A program made the translations under genes and the position numbers. Positions 42,051 through 53,050 of a stretch of 64,000 nucleotides of DNA are shown here, piece by piece; within the stretch, counting starts at the first letter, position 1; each line of letters opens with the position of its first letter. The notes below the pieces were generated by a model, which was given only the letters and a program-made list of their open reading frames with translations, was not told the origin of the DNA and did no database searches. The DNA lies in assembly GCA_950022655.1 (NCBI GenBank), contig OX465584.1, forward strand, positions 3,667,694 to 3,731,693. Direction: 5' to 3'. The DNA is from Alentia gelatinosa (lineage: Eukaryota; Annelida; Polychaeta; Phyllodocida; Polynoidae).

Positions 42051-42217
42051 GACAATGTCTGAATATATAGGAACAAATAATAAAAAGTTTTCATAGAAAA
42101 GACGAAGAGAGTGGGTGCAAATATTCCCGGTGTATACGGATATGTTGAAAAAATCTAAAGCAATTTCAAAAGTGGTTGATACAGATCTCTTCCAGGCTGG
42201 TGCCATAAGTGCAGCCA

Positions 42218-42625
42218 TAGACGGAACCTAGATCAAATTCATATAAATATCATGGATGAAACCTAGATCAAATTCATATAAATATCATGGACGAAACCTG
42301 GATTAAATTCATCTAAATATCATGGACGAAACCTAGATTAAATTCCTACACATGCCATAGACAGAACCTAGATTAAAGTCCTATACATGTCATAGATGAA
42401 ACTTAGATTGAATTCATATAAGTGTCATGTAAAAACTAGATTAAAATCCTATACATGCTATGGACGAAACCCATATTAGATTCCTATACATGCCATAGAC
42501 AGAACCTAGATTAAATTTGTATATATGACATGGATAAACAAATTTCAAATTCCTATACATGTCATACATAGAAATAGGACGAAATAATAAATCCCTATAC
42601 ATGTCACGGATAAACCCCAGATTCA
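42218..42625 (+). repeat. Degenerate 35-bp array (AAACCTAGATTAAATTC), about 11 units
   Basis: Units share GAAACCTAGATTAAATTC and TATACATGYCATGG. The period is about 35 with drift. It is unrelated in sequence to the GGAGGCATCATG satellite although the period is the same. Confidence 0.8.
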
Positions 42626-42639
42626 ACTGCTATACCCGT

Positions 42640-42868
42640 GATGGCGGGAACCCGAATCACTGTGGCAGGTGGGAGCGTGGTGAGAGGTCGACTCCTCTGA
42701 GAGGTCGACTCCTCGGAGGTCCGGGGCCGGGACTCGGGCGGCGACTGGGCGCACAGACTTGACAACGCGAATCAGCAGTGGCCGGACGACGGGGAGGTAT
42801 CTGTGTCGCAGTGAGCTGCTCCGCTCGGCCACACGGAGGGCCGAGGAGCGGCAGGGAGGGGTTTGTTC
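42640..42868. other. CpG-rich block with a 15-bp duplication
   Basis: GAGAGGTCGACTCCT occurs twice in a row (42691-42720). The block is CpG-rich and ends at the next family A element. Overlapping frames on both strands (61-69 codons) have no domain. It might be a promoter-type island but carries no clear motif set. Confidence 0.3.
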
Positions 42869-42869
42869 T

Positions 42870-43150
42870 ATTATCTCACCCCGGTATTTTTCTCCATAGG
42901 CTTAACATTAGGAACTCGTACTCTACGGCTGTGAGGTTCGTGTACCCAATACTCAATGGCTAATTTGGTGATTTATTTCATCAATAAATAATGTTATACA
43001 GGCTGAGATAAAATCAGAAACCCACTGGATGAAAATAACTTCGTTTGACCACAGGGTAATTCACTCAGCTTCGCTTCGTGAATTACTCTGCAGTCAAACT
43101 CGGTGGAGTACGGACCAAACTATTTTCATCTCGTGAGTTTCCTTCTAAAA
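42870..43150 (+). mobile_element. Foldback element family A copy plus dyad
   Basis: TATCTCACCCCGGTATTTTT, CCATAGGCTTAACATTAGG and ATACAGGCTGAGATAAAAT outline a short family A copy. From 43030 a second dyad follows: CTTCGTTTGACCACAGGGTA and TACTCTGCAGTCAAACTCGG around AATTCACTCAGC / CGTGAATTA. Confidence 0.6.
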
Positions 43151-43257
43151 ACCCTTTCTTTATCATCCAGGGTATACAAAGACCCCATTGAAAATGTATG
43201 GGGACTCAGTAAACCACGACCCATTGTATAAAACCTGTCAGATAACATAACTGTAGT

Positions 43258-43490
43258 ATACGGATTCCCATCTGTGGTATACGGCCTCACAGCTGTGGTA
43301 TACGGGAAAATAGTCACTTTGTGCTATAGAGCAAAGAAATAGTCCCTATTGTTATATTTTTTGATATGGCAATCCTTGTGTTTAATTTATTCGAAAATAC
43401 AACAAACGATGTTTTTGCAGACAGGCGGCTCTGTAGACCACTCGAGGCTTCCTATCCACAAAAACCATCGTTTATTGTCTACATACACAG
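43258..43490 (+). repeat. Dispersed repeat, pair of 31110-31400
   Basis: TATACGGCCTCACAGCTGTG, GCAAAGAAATAGTCCCTATT, CAAACGATG and CCATCGTTTATTGTCTAC match the left copy in order. Two GTGGTATACGG strings are tandem at its left edge. Confidence 0.6.
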
Positions 43491-43734
43491 GGATGTCAGT
43501 TGGCGTCATGGGAAAAATATAGGGCGCATGGAAGCGGCCATCTTGCCCCCCCACGCCATCCAAAACACCAGGTGGCGGGATCAGTTGTCAATGGATTTTA
43601 TCCAAAATATTTTTGGAGGGCTTGCCATGGAGAAATTTTAGCCTTGTCTCAATATTATCTATGAAACATAACAATCGATAACAGCAGTGTCCCCCAACTA
43701 CAGTGGCGATATCTTACAATTTCCTGGCGTATGA
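43491..43734. other. hAT-type end fragment and CTCF-like motif
   Basis: CAGGGATGTCAGTTGG (43492 region) equals the end of the element at 51120-51769 apart from one base. CACCAGGTGGCGGG at 43568-43581 is CTCF-like. The 91-codon plus frame (43366-43641) has no recognisable domain. Confidence 0.35.
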
Positions 43735-43960
43735 TGGCAGAGCTAGAAATCATTCGGTGCCCTATTGGAAATATTTTTCATGTGAAATTTGCTGCCTCGT
43801 TATCCTCCGTGGTATGGTGGTGGGGTGTGTGGAGAGGTTTGAACCACTGTTTATTGGTGTGAACAATGCCTTATAAATTCTCACCTTGTTCTACACAAGG
43901 AAGTAGAATCTCATAAACTGAAAATGAAAACAAGGAAAATAGGAACATTTTCATCCTACA
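43735..43960 (+). repeat. Interspersed repeat family D copy
   Basis: GGTGGGGTGTGTGGAGAGG, TTTGAACCACTGTTTATTGG and GAAAATGAAAACAAGG follow the family order. The part to the left (GATGGCAGAGCTAGAAATCA, TCGGTGCCCTAT) is also shared with 58870-58910. Confidence 0.5.
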
Positions 43961-44094
43961 CACAATAATGACCTGTTTTGTGTATGGGTGGTCGAGTTTG
44001 TTTGTTTGGGTAGTTTAAGGTCCAATTTGTTCAATTAGACTTAATCCCCGAGTAGCTGACGGATAGTAATATCCAAGATCACGCGAGGATATAA

Positions 44095-45000
44095 CATCGT
44101 CAACCACAACCCTCTCACCCACCACCCATTTACCACTAAACCCTTACTCTGCCACCCCTCACCCAATACCACAATCCTACTACCCTAAACCATAGACCTA
44201 AACCCTTACTGTGTCACACTCACTATTTTACTACCCCATCCCTGACCCAATAGCACCCCCCTCCCTCTCCCCCACCCACCCATCACCCCTTTCTCCCTGT
44301 AGCCTCACTGTAATTGACTACCCTGCCACATGCAGTATCACAACCCTCACACCCACCACCCATATAACCCTAAAGCCTGACTGTATCACACTAGCATTTT
44401 ACAACCCTCACCCAAGACCATTCCCAAGACCACCGCCCCTATAAACCCCAACTGTAATTTGCTACCCGACCCCTTATCCTACACCACAACCCGCCCACTC
44501 ACCCACCCACCCACCCACCCACCCGCCCGCCCGATCTCCTATAAACCCAAACTGTAGTTTGCTACCCGACCCCTCACCCTACACCACAACCCACCCAACC
44601 ACCCACCCACCCTCCCTCCCTCCCACTTACCCACTCACCCACACGATCTCCAATACACCCTAACAGCAATTTGCTACCCGACACAACCCTCCCGCCCTCC
44701 TGCCCACCCACCCACCCGCCCGATCTCCTATAAGCCCTAACTGTAATTTGCTACCCCTCCCCCTACACCACCCACCCACCCACTCTCCCACCCTATCTCC
44801 CGCCCACCCACTCTCCTATACACCCTAACTGTAATTGTCTACCCCAGCCCTGGCCACCCTCCCACCCTATCTTCCGCCCACCCACTCTCCTATACACCCT
44901 AACTGTAATTGTCTACCCCAGCCCTGGCCACCCTCCCACCCTATCTCCCGCCCACCCACTCTCCCACCCTATCGCCCGCCCACCCACTCTCCTCTAGCCT
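44095..45000 (-). repeat. C-rich minisatellite (CCACCCACCC, CCTAACTGTAATTTGCTACC)
   Basis: Irregular units of about 60-110 bp carry CCTAACTGTAATTTGCTACC and CTCCTATACACC, joined by CCCACC runs. A perfect 74-bp duplication lies near 44835-44980. The same units fill the element at 48341-48792. Pro/Thr/Leu-rich frames are compositional. Confidence 0.85.
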
Positions 45001-45925
45001 CGACATCGATCGGTGCAGACGCCAGCGTCTCAGTCCTCATCACTCACTGGGGTCACGTGATAGGTCATGTGACAACCCGCTGGTCGTAATAGACATTTTG
45101 TCCATACATTCCCCGGTGGCCGGGGGTCAGTCTGTGTACGCGGGGTGGTGAGGGAGGGGGGGGTCATCAGCTGGGGCTGGGCAGCGTGCAGTGGGCAGAG
45201 ATGCCCCTTGGGGTGCCCATGATGGGCAGTGGAGGGGGGGAGGCAGAACAGAAAATTACGGAACATTTACATTGAAAATAACATTGACTGATAATTCTTT
45301 TACTAAAGTGTCAAGTATTACACATATTTCAGGCCCCATTTTCGTTTTAATAATTCGTTCCAATTTTAAAAAGAATAAACTGATATTTCCACCTTATTCA
45401 CCGTCTTGTCTGTTTAGCGCAGAGACACATATTTTACGCCTGACTTTACGGTCCTCATACGATCTTAAACCTTCGTAACACTTCCTAACAACAAAATAAA
45501 CAATTCCTAACAAAGACCCATAATAATGTGGTCATACTATTGCTCCCTTTTTCTATTTTTACTGGTTATTTAACTACAGTGACCACAATATTTAAGTAAG
45601 ATGTCATCACTGATTTCTTAAAAGATACTTGGAGATTTTCTTCGACATCAGGGAATCTGATATATATTTACCGTACGCCCATAGTAACCTTGTTTCCATA
45701 TAGTACTAGCTGAGGGCGTCGGGCCGGGAGAGGTTTTCCTTTAGTGAGTCTCATAGTTCTAGGGCCCTCTAACGGTCGAGTTGCCAGACACTTGGGATAT
45801 ACAATTTCCTGATATTCCCTGACCTTTCCCTTAGATATAAAATTTCTCCCTGACAAATTTAAACTTGGAAATCTTAAAATAAAACGACCTTACAGCAGTA
45901 TTTTCCATCCGTTTATTCTGTGATT
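45001..45925. other. Unassigned stretch with paired E-box motif
   Basis: GGTCACGTGATAGGTCATGT then GAC (45051-45073) places CACGTGA and CATGTGAC 12 bp apart, as in bHLH-zip (MITF/TFEB-type) sites. Frames of 78-95 codons around 45030-45478 have no recognisable domain. Nothing else supported. Confidence 0.3.
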
Positions 45926-45929
45926 CTCC

Positions 45930-46155
45930 AAGCTCGGTGGCTAAGTGGTAGGGGTGTTCGCCTCTAACATGGGAGGTCGTGGGTTCAAACCCCGGTCGGG
46001 TCATACCAAAGACTTACACAAAAAATGGTACCCACTGCCCATTCGGTTTAACACCTGCCATTAGAATGAGGAGTAGGGGTCTGGGGCCCGAGTGGAAGAA
46101 TTCGGTGATTGTGTAACACAATATCCCGTTTAAAATTGCTATAAAAAAAATTCTA
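45930..46155 (+). mobile_element. tRNA-derived SINE family 2
   Basis: The head has GGTGGCTAAGTGGTAGGGG (A-box type) and GTGGGTTCAAACCCCGG (B-box type), spaced as in a tRNA gene (45943-45997). The cloverleaf is degenerate and there is no tRNA 3' end. The body GGTACCCACTGCCC and an AT-rich tail (AAAATTGCTATAAAAAAAAT) follow. It is the only clear copy in the window, and unlike family 1 it is on the plus strand. Confidence 0.75.
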
Positions 46156-46619
46156 GGATCAGACTAAACGACTTTAGAGCTTTTCTTACATTCATTGTTA
46201 CTACAAAACTATTAATGCAACCATCCTTATATAAGATATCAATACTTATACTTTATCAAGTGTTATCTTCTGACGACTGTCAACCATGATCTACTGTACG
46301 ACCGCTTATCAGGGTAGGGCTAAGCCATGACAATCAACTTATACAGTTGAGACTAGGCCCTCGTTATTGTTGCCGAATAGGTAATTATCCGATTACTTAC
46401 CTTGGTAAAAGTATGAAGGAGAATTAAGGTTCTTGCGAAGCCTAGGGACACTTTCTGAGTGTTTCTGTATAATGATATGAGAAACGAAGCTTTCTTGGCC
46501 ATTCTTGTGGCCAAGGTAATGCCATTGACTCATACTAGTACCCCCAGAATTTAAAAGATCTAGAATATTGTTTGCCTTAGATTTACACAGATCTGAAGGG
46601 TTGTCCGAATTGGCCAAGA
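46156..46619. other. Unassigned stretch, no gene recognised
   Basis: A 74-codon minus frame (46393-46617) reads MANSDNPSDLCKSKANNILD and then a Ser/Gly-rich part. I do not recognise it and see no second copy. It ends where the SINE tail begins. Confidence 0.3.
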
Positions 46620-47215
46620 TTGGTGATCGAATCTATGAGATGAAAGTAGGTAGGTATCTACACATTTACTGAGGTGAGAGTTCTTTTACTTCCTACACCA
46701 TGGTATGCGAAGGACTGGCCTTTGATATAGAAGTAAATCTACCACTGCTGGGGATGAAGGACAAATGTGGCTGTACACCACATTGATATGGTATGAGAAG
46801 GACCGGTCTTTGATATAGCAGGGAGTATACCACTGCTAGGGATGAAGTAGAAGTATGGCTGCACACCACACCACATTCACATGGTATGAGAAGGACTGGC
46901 CTTTGATATAGCCGTAAATCTACCACTGCTGGGGGTGAAGGAGAAAGGTGGCTGTACACCACACCACATAGACATGATATGAGAAGGACTGGCCTTTGAT
47001 ATAGCCGTAAATCTACCACTGCTGGGGATGAAGGAGAAAGGTGGCTGTACACCACACCACATAGACAGGGTAGGAGAAGGACTGGCCTTTGATATAGCAG
47101 TAAATCTACCACAAATGAAGGACAAAGGTGACTGCAGTGGGCCTTGAACCCACAACCTTGGCATTACCATTGAAGTGCCTACACTACTGACCTAACTGCC
47201 CAACCCTGTACTAAA
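46620..47215 (-). mobile_element. SINE family 1 copy with about five amplified body units
   Basis: Tail (TTACTGAGGTGAGAGTTC) at the left, head with GGGTTCAAGGCCC-like B box at about 47143-47155, and between them about five units with AGTGGTAGATTTAC at roughly 93 bp (one shorter). Minus frames of 139 and 97 codons come from the period. The units are more diverged from each other than those at 14935. Confidence 0.8.
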
Positions 47216-47380
47216 TGATCTCCTACCTTGTTGGCAATCTAATGTGTCTGGATCATCAACAACGGGATGGTAGGACGGGTCAACTTACCTGAAAAAGACA
47301 AAAGAGTAGGCATGAAGACAGAGATGACAATAAACCGGCCACATGAAAGGCAATCAGCGAACAATAGCTCTATTACTAGC
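47216..47380 (+). repeat. Duplicated segment with one 31-bp unit
   Basis: Almost identical to 15367-15500 and then to the right edge of the 31-bp array. It holds exactly one unit (CATGAAGACAGAGATGACAA then TAAACCGGCCA, 47311-47341), followed by CATGAAAGGCAATCAGCGAA. Confidence 0.85.
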
Positions 47381-47944
47381 CTATTACTATTTTGAGCCTG
47401 GGGGATGGGATATAGCAGACGGCGCATTTGTGACGAGGTGAGTTCTGTATTTATTGCACGTCCTTATATAGAACAGCATGACTAAGCTGTACATGGTACA
47501 AACGGGATGAGACTTATTTCATTTACGACACGAGGCCTTTGGCTGAGTTCCGTAAATAAACACCAACCTCATTTTTTGTTTGTTATGGGCAGCATTAAAC
47601 AACGAGATGTTGACGCGTAGAAATACATGAACAAATGCGATTGTATTACGTCGTCAACCTCGAGTGGTTTACGGAGCCGGAAGTCCCAAAACAATCGATT
47701 GTTGAATTTCTTACCCATGGTCATTAATGATAATTTCCATTCCTAGAAATTGGATAATGGGTTTGGATTTAGGTGTATTGCATCATCGAGCACTCGCTGG
47801 CGACTACTGACTAGACGCTCGACAGTCGTCAGGTTCTTAGTAGTCTGGTGTTAACGCCGGGTGTGGTAACAGTAGTCTCTATATTTAACGTTGATCCTAC
47901 GTGTCCATAGCAATACCTCTTATTCCATATACTACTCATAATGC
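47381..47944. other. Unassigned stretch with a dyad
   Basis: GATGTTGACGCGTAG (47607) and ATTACGTCGTCAACCTC (47645) are loose inverse strings of the kind seen in other foldbacks. CAATCGATTGTTG is at 47693. Frames under 65 codons. No gene. Confidence 0.35.
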
Positions 47945-48340
47945 ATCTCAAGCCTGTTTCCACCGACTTTTGGAGAACAGTGAACATATACACAAAGTTG
48001 ACTGGTTTCAGATACAAGCGGTCGTATGCTCCGAGGAGTTGACGTAAAGTAATATTCGAGCAAATCAGGGATATTGCGTAGAGTCAACTCCGAGGAGCAT
48101 ACAACCGCTTTTATCTGAAAACAGTCTGTATTGTCTTAACTACCCACCTTTTCCTGAAAAGTGGCGTACTAATACTAGTTCATTTTAGGTACGCACTATT
48201 TCTTCATACGGACTATTTTTCCGTATGCACCAGCTTTTGCTACCCGGATCATACAACATATCCGTATGCTCCAGGTATGTAGATACATGCTCCCCATATC
48301 TTTTCTATGGACACTTTGTATTAGGTGGATAATACCTAAT
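47945..48340 (+). mobile_element. Composite foldback family F, copy 2
   Basis: GTATGCTCCGAGGAGTTGAC (48027) and GTCAACTCCGAGGAGCATAC (48083) are perfect inverse arms, extended by GACTGGTTTCAGATACAAGC / TTTTATCTGAAAACAGTC. The right part has CGCACTATTTCTTCATACGG, CTATGGACACTTTGTATTAG and GTGGATAATACC. It directly abuts the next element. Confidence 0.75.
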
Positions 48341-48792
48341 GCTATCCATAAAGTACGTACGCAAAATTTCTGAAATTTCGGACCCCCCCCCCCCCCCCCT
48401 TCTCCCACTCTTGTACAATACACCCACCAACTCTCCTATACACCCTGACTGTAATTTTCTACCCCACAACCCTCCCTCCCGCCCGCCCGCCCGCCCCCCC
48501 CCCCCCCCACCCACCCGCCCACCCACCCACCCACTCTCCTGTACAACCTAACTGCAATTTGCTACCCGACCCCTCATCCTACAGGATAACCCTCCCCACA
48601 CCCACCCACCCACCCACCCACTCTCCTATAAGCCCTAACTAATTGTCTGCCCCACCCCTGACCCCCCCCCCTCCCTCCCACCCTCCACAAACAGTTGCAA
48701 TAGAACAAAGAGAGAGCATACGCAAAATTTCTGAAATCTTTTACCCCCCCCCCCCCCACCCCCTCTCAGTGCGTACGTACTTTATGGATGGC
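48341..48792. mobile_element. Element with GCCATCCATAAAGTACGTAC ends, carrying C-rich repeats
   Basis: The 23-bp ends (GCTATCCATAAAGTACGTAC at left, GTACGTACTTTATGGATGGC at right) are inverse copies. AAAATTTCTGAAAT lies inside both ends. The interior is the C-rich minisatellite also at 44095-45000, with poly(C) runs. It has no transposase. The target duplication is unclear. Confidence 0.8.
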
Positions 48793-48999
48793 CCCCTTTC
48801 CGACCTTTGGAGAACAGTGTATATATATAGATATATTCATATAAATAAACACCATTACCAGTTCACAAACACATACCTGGGCGCAATACAAGCGAGGAGG
48901 ATACTGAAATACCAGGTCTTGTTAGAACATGGTGCATGAAAGTAAGAAAATCAATGATCCACAAATATCATTCAGCAGGTCGCATTTACATTTACCCTA
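48793..48999. other. Unassigned spacer
   Basis: CCGACCTTTGGAGAACAGTG at its left resembles CCGACTTTTGGAGAACAGTG at 47963, which lies left of the preceding elements; the two could flank an insertion. No coding. Confidence 0.35.
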
Positions 49000-49140
49000 C
49001 CCCACATGTGAATCTCCATGGGTGTGGCTGTATGTAATGTTGGTGCCATGAAATATTCATATGCCACAGGTCATATATTGACGGGGTAGGATAAAATATA
49101 AACATCACTCAATTTCATATATTTGTTTAAGGTTTTTATT
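49000..49140 (-). repeat. Family B-like element fragment
   Basis: TTACCCTACCCCACATGTGA, ATCTCCATGGGTGTGGCTG, and GACGGGGTAGGATAAAATAT with CATCACTCAATTTCATAT. Related to 10560-10640 and to the ends of family B at 61379 and 63705. Confidence 0.55.
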
Positions 49141-49189
49141 TAGACTGGAGGTGTCAGGTGAGGTATCAGAATATATAGAGACATAGTTA

Positions 49190-49320
49190 GTGTGACTGAA
49201 TGGAATCTGTTCAGAGATATTTTGATCAGAAATACTCACCAAGTTCGTAGAACGAGGTGAATATTCCTGACCAAAATACCGAGGAACAGATGGAATTCAG
49301 TCACACTCACTGTGTCTGGT
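49190..49320. mobile_element. Foldback family P, complete hairpin
   Basis: The inverse arms are GTGTGACTGAATGGAATCTG (49190) / CAGATGGAATTCAGTCACAC (49286) and ATATTTTGATCAGAAATACT / ATTCCTGACCAAAATACC, with CACCAAGTTCGTAGAACGAGGTG at the centre. Partial copies are at 8395 and 38360. Confidence 0.7.
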
Positions 49321-49874
49321 TATTATTATATACCTAGAGATCATTAAAAATGTCATTCTACAACTCACTAAACAGTAGAATGAGTGGTCACGTGGTACAG
49401 AGGGACGTATGGATATTCTTTCGTCCCTCAGTGACGAACAGAATTTGTACTCCTGGTCAGTAAAAGTGAGACATTCGCCTATAGGTATATAGTAATATCC
49501 TATCTTCCACAGCCTCCAGTAACTTGTTCCGTGAACTGCCTCCCGTGTCCTATCTAGGACTTACTTATAGATAAATACAATAGTTGTAAGATCACCCGCT
49601 AACGCTTGTGTATTACAACGTTAACTCTCGTAGTTTACGACCGCCTGTCCACAAACCTATCGATCTTATCTAACATTTACCTGTATCTGTGGTTCTGAGG
49701 TTGCAGGCCATGCATAGAGCATGTGCGCAGTTTTCTCGGGAACATTGCCACCCCCCCCCCCCTTCCCCGTTGTACAGAATACGCTTTTCCTAACACCCCC
49801 CCCCCCCCCTCTTGCGTATGTACACTCTCTGAGACCCCTCCCTCCCCCCTCCGTGTTCCCCTCGCCAACACTCA
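49321..49874. other. Unassigned stretch with poly(C) runs
   Basis: Two poly(C) tracts (49749-49763, 49795-49810). GTTAACTCTCGTAGTTTACG at 49619 with CTAACGCTTGTGTATTACAA resembles foldback cores at 31320 and 59000. Frames of 64-107 codons are C-rich artefacts. Confidence 0.4.
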
Positions 49875-50340
49875 AAATACAGGAATAGAGGGAAACTATG
49901 TTCCGGTGAGAGAAAGTCAAAGTTACGAGATAAGGCACGGAAAAATTACAGCCCAAAGCGTTTTCCGAGCCTTACCGAGTAACTTTGACTTTCTCTCACC
50001 GGAAACTTGGTTTCCCTATTCCTATAAACCTTCAAATGTAGTGTAATAATGATAAATAGTGTTATTTGCTTACCCACCATCAAATGCGAAGCCAGATCTA
50101 AGCTTATCGAGTAACTTGACACTCTACGTTTTCTACCCACTGCACTTTTCATATGAATTTTGTAAGAAACAATCTGATTGGTTGAAAAGTCAAACTTGGA
50201 TAGCTAATGTCAACCTAGGGCAGTAAACGTCAACCTGGGCAGTAAGCGTCAACCTGGGCAGTAAAAAAAGTTATTCCGCCCCCAGCAGCGTTAGGTAATC
50301 ATAGGTTGTTCGGCTATAGGTATATAGGAATAAGGAAAGC
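49875..50340 (+). mobile_element. Foldback element family C, copy 2, with inner tandem repeat
   Basis: GGGAAACTATGTTCCGGTGA and AGAGAAAGTCAAAGTTAC pair with GTAACTTTGACTTTCTCTCA and CCGGAAACTTGGTTTCCC. The GTCAACCTGGGCAGTAA unit is repeated about four times (50205-50270), and it ends GGTATATAGGAATA. There is an extra segment (about 50045-50155) compared with copy 1. Confidence 0.75.
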
Positions 50341-50389
50341 TGAATGGAAATGTTATTTTGTCATAACAATGATCGTATATCCTATGTGG

Positions 50390-50620
50390 AATGTTCTGCC
50401 TCAGGGAGACTGAGAAAACGTGGGAAGCACATCAACGTCGGCCATGAAATAGGGCTGAGGGTCTGTGGGGAACTGCAAAACCACTCTTTTATTGGTTTAA
50501 ATGGGGATCAAATCATACCACCTTCCCTTTACACAGGAAAGAATAGTTCCATATACTAGAAACGCAAAGATGGATTCCCATGGACAATTGGAAAACTGTC
50601 ATCTCTACAATACCTAACCT
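50390..50620 (+). repeat. Interspersed repeat family D, fullest copy
   Basis: GGGAAGCACATCAACGTC, GGGCTGAGGGTCTGTGGGG, CTTTTATTGGTTTAAATGGG, GATGGATTCCCATGGACAAT and TGGAAAACTGTCATCTCTAC define the family order. Confidence 0.6.
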
Positions 50621-51119
50621 GCTGGTGCCTGGTCGGTCAGCCTCTTGGGATATTGTCTATAAGAGGTTCCCACCGGAAACCAGTGTAAGGAGTAACCATG
50701 GAAACTGTGGCATAATGACTTATGGGCCTCACCTCGGCGAGCGACCATTTAGGCGGCGCTATAAGTCGCGATTGACAGTTCGCCTGACCGGAAGTGAGAA
50801 CAAGATGTATGGCCTGCGGGAAGTTGCCTTGTCCCGGAGTCTACCATCACCTCAGACGCCCCGGTCACCGCCCAGCGACCGGCCGCCGCCCCAGACAGGC
50901 CCGGAACGCCGGTCTCTACGCCATGCCGAGACGGGCTTTACGACATCATAGGGGACAGAGCCATTGTTAGTTTACGAAGCAGTCACTAGGTGGCTACCAG
51001 TATGGTTACTAAACTCCCTAGGTTCGACTACACTTATTCTTTGTGTAGGTTTGAAAACAAATCAGTTTAGTTATTCTGGATAAGGATAAGACATGATATT
51101 TTAAAGCTGAGGTAGTGCA
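50621..51119. other. GC-rich stretch; inverse partner near 53860
   Basis: A 123-codon plus frame (50580-50951) ends in a Pro/Arg-rich part, with no recognisable domain. GGGGACAGAGCCATTGTTAG and GAAGCAGTCACTAGGTGG (50952-50993) recur inversely at 53865-53915. Confidence 0.35.
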
Positions 51120-51769
51120 CAGGGATGCCAGTTGGGGTCAGGAAAAATTCCTACATGGGGACTGATGCCAGTCTATGTATCACCTAAAACGCACATGGCG
51201 TAGGGGAATTCCCATCACTCTCCTAACAGTTCCTTGGGCATGGACTGGCAGTATAAGATATCTAGATATCTGCTATGAGAATGGGTATATGTGTAGTTCT
51301 GCACTAAATGGGGTACTCTTCGAAGAAAATCATTTAAGAAAGATTATCACACACTATCAGTTCTATATTCTGCAGAATACCTTTACAAGTTCATTAGGCA
51401 TTCCTCTGATATTTTCTTTTAGACTTTGTAATGCTTTAATAACTTTATTCTCACCTGACATATTTTAAGCCAATCAGATGTCAATATTTAAGTTTGCCCT
51501 TATCGTAGGAGCATTTCCCACAGGAATCCTACCATCCTACAGCTGTAGGTTGGAGCACTGGGATCCATAGGCTCTCTGACTGAGTGTGCTGGGGGTAGCG
51601 GAATTCAGAATTTTGAAAGATAACAGAACAAGTGTATCTAAGATCTAGATTTTAGGGAACCTGGAGTCTATATTATTCTCAAAACATACAATTTCTTTAA
51701 ATTTTCATCTCTTTGAGACTAAAATGAAAATCCTACATGTAGGCAAAATCCTACCAACTGGCATCCCTG
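51120..51769. mobile_element. 650-bp hAT-like non-autonomous element
   Basis: CAGGGATGCCAGTTGG at the left end (51120-51135) and its exact inverse CCAACTGGCATCCCTG at the right end (51754-51769). Subterminal CCTACATG strings are also inverse. CAGGG-type ends are characteristic of hAT transposons, which leave 8-bp duplications; the flanks (GTAGTGCA, AGTGAAGA) match only loosely. A 97-codon plus frame (51175-51468) is not a recognisable transposase. Confidence 0.65.
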
Positions 51770-52225
51770 AGTGAAGACTGTAGCGGTGGGGAAGGAGGGT
51801 AACGAAATTGGAGATAGGTGGGTAGGCAGGCAGGTAGTTTTGATGGGATTTTCTGGGGTAGAGTTTTTAGTTGTTTTTGTGGGGTTTTCAGTTGCAATCT
51901 GAAAGAGAAAAAAAAATTAGGGTGAAGAAACAAAAATAAAACAATTGGACTCCACCCCAAACAAATTGAAACAAGATGAGATGATATGTTAAGCCCATGT
52001 AACAAAAAGTACCAGGGGTGAGATAAAAGTATGTGTAGTGTGGACAGCAATATTTTGGGACAGGTAGAAAGATAGTTTGGAGACAGGTGGGTAAACTGGC
52101 GGGTAATATGGACAGGGACATTCTGGGGCAGAGGTAGTGGGGACAGGTAGAAGTGGGAAAGTCAGGCAGAGGCCACGGACAGGCATACAGACAGACGAGT
52201 AGTTGGTGAAGGTGGAGTGTGGGCA
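51770..52225. other. Family A end fragment and G-rich spacer
   Basis: TATGTTAAGCCCATG, then AGTACCAGGGGTGAGATAAA (about 51985-52026), is the end of a family A element on the minus strand. The remaining sequence merges into the next array. Confidence 0.45.
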
Positions 52226-53050
52226 TGTAGACAGGTAGATAGAGGATAAAGGTGTGGGTGTGAGAAGGCATGGGGTCATACATACAGTGGGGTGGGGTAT
52301 GGGCATGTAGACAGGTGGATAGAGGGTAGAGGTGTGGGTGTGAGAAGGCATGGGGTCTTACATATAGTGGAGTGGGGTATGGGCATGTAGACAGGTAGAT
52401 AGAGGGTAAAGGTGTAGGTGTTAGAAGGCATGGGGTCATACATATAGTGGAGTGGGGTATGGGCATGTACAGGTAGATAGAGGATAAAGGTGTGGGTGTG
52501 AGAAGGCATGGGGTCTTACATATAGTGGAGTGGGGTATGGGCATGTACAGGTAGATAGAGGATAAAGGTGTGGGTGTGAGAAGGCATGGGGTCTTACATA
52601 TAGTAGAGTGGGGTATGGGCATGTACAGGTAGATAGAGGATAAAGGTGTGGGTGTGAGAAGGCATGGGGTCTTACATATAGTGGAGTGGGGTATGGGCAT
52701 GTACAGGTAGATAGAGGATAAAGGTGTGGGTGTGAGAAGGCATGGGGTCTTACATATAGTGGAGTGGGGTATGGGTATGTAGACAGGTAGATAGAGGATA
52801 AAGGTGTGGGTGTGAGAAGGCATGGGGTCTTACATATAGTGGAGTGGGGTATGGGTATGTAGACAGGTAGATAGAGGGTAAAGGTGTTAGTGTTAGAAGG
52901 CATGGGGTCATACATATAGTGGAGTGGGGTATGGGTATGTAGACAGGTAGATAGAGGATAAAGGTGTGGGTGTGAGAAGGCATGGGGTCTTACATATAGT
53001 GGAGTGGGGTATGGGCATGTACAGGTAGATAGAGGGTAAAGGTGGGGATG
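52226..53050 (-). repeat. 78/80-bp minisatellite, about 10 units
   Basis: Units carry GTGGAGTGGGGTATGGGCAT, GTACAGGTAGATAGAGGATA, AAGGTGTGGGTGTGAGAAGG and CATGGGGTCTTACATATA. Units with GTAGACAGG are 80 bp, those with GTACAGG 78 bp. Minus-strand frames up to 311 codons cross both unit lengths, which changes frame, so they are artefacts of an open unit. Confidence 0.9.

Noticed and set aside
45943..46010. Functional tRNA gene
   Set aside because: A- and B-box-like motifs are present, but the cloverleaf is degenerate and a SINE body and A-rich tail follow directly.
50580..50951. 123-codon plus-strand protein with Pro/Arg-rich end
   Set aside because: It starts inside repeat family D and ends in GC-rich low-complexity sequence; no domain is recognised.
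51888..52823. 311-codon minus-strand frame with repeated PHSTICKTPCLLTPTPL
   Set aside because: The repeat units are 78 or 80 bp, so the frame shifts between units yet stays open; a stop-free unit explains it.
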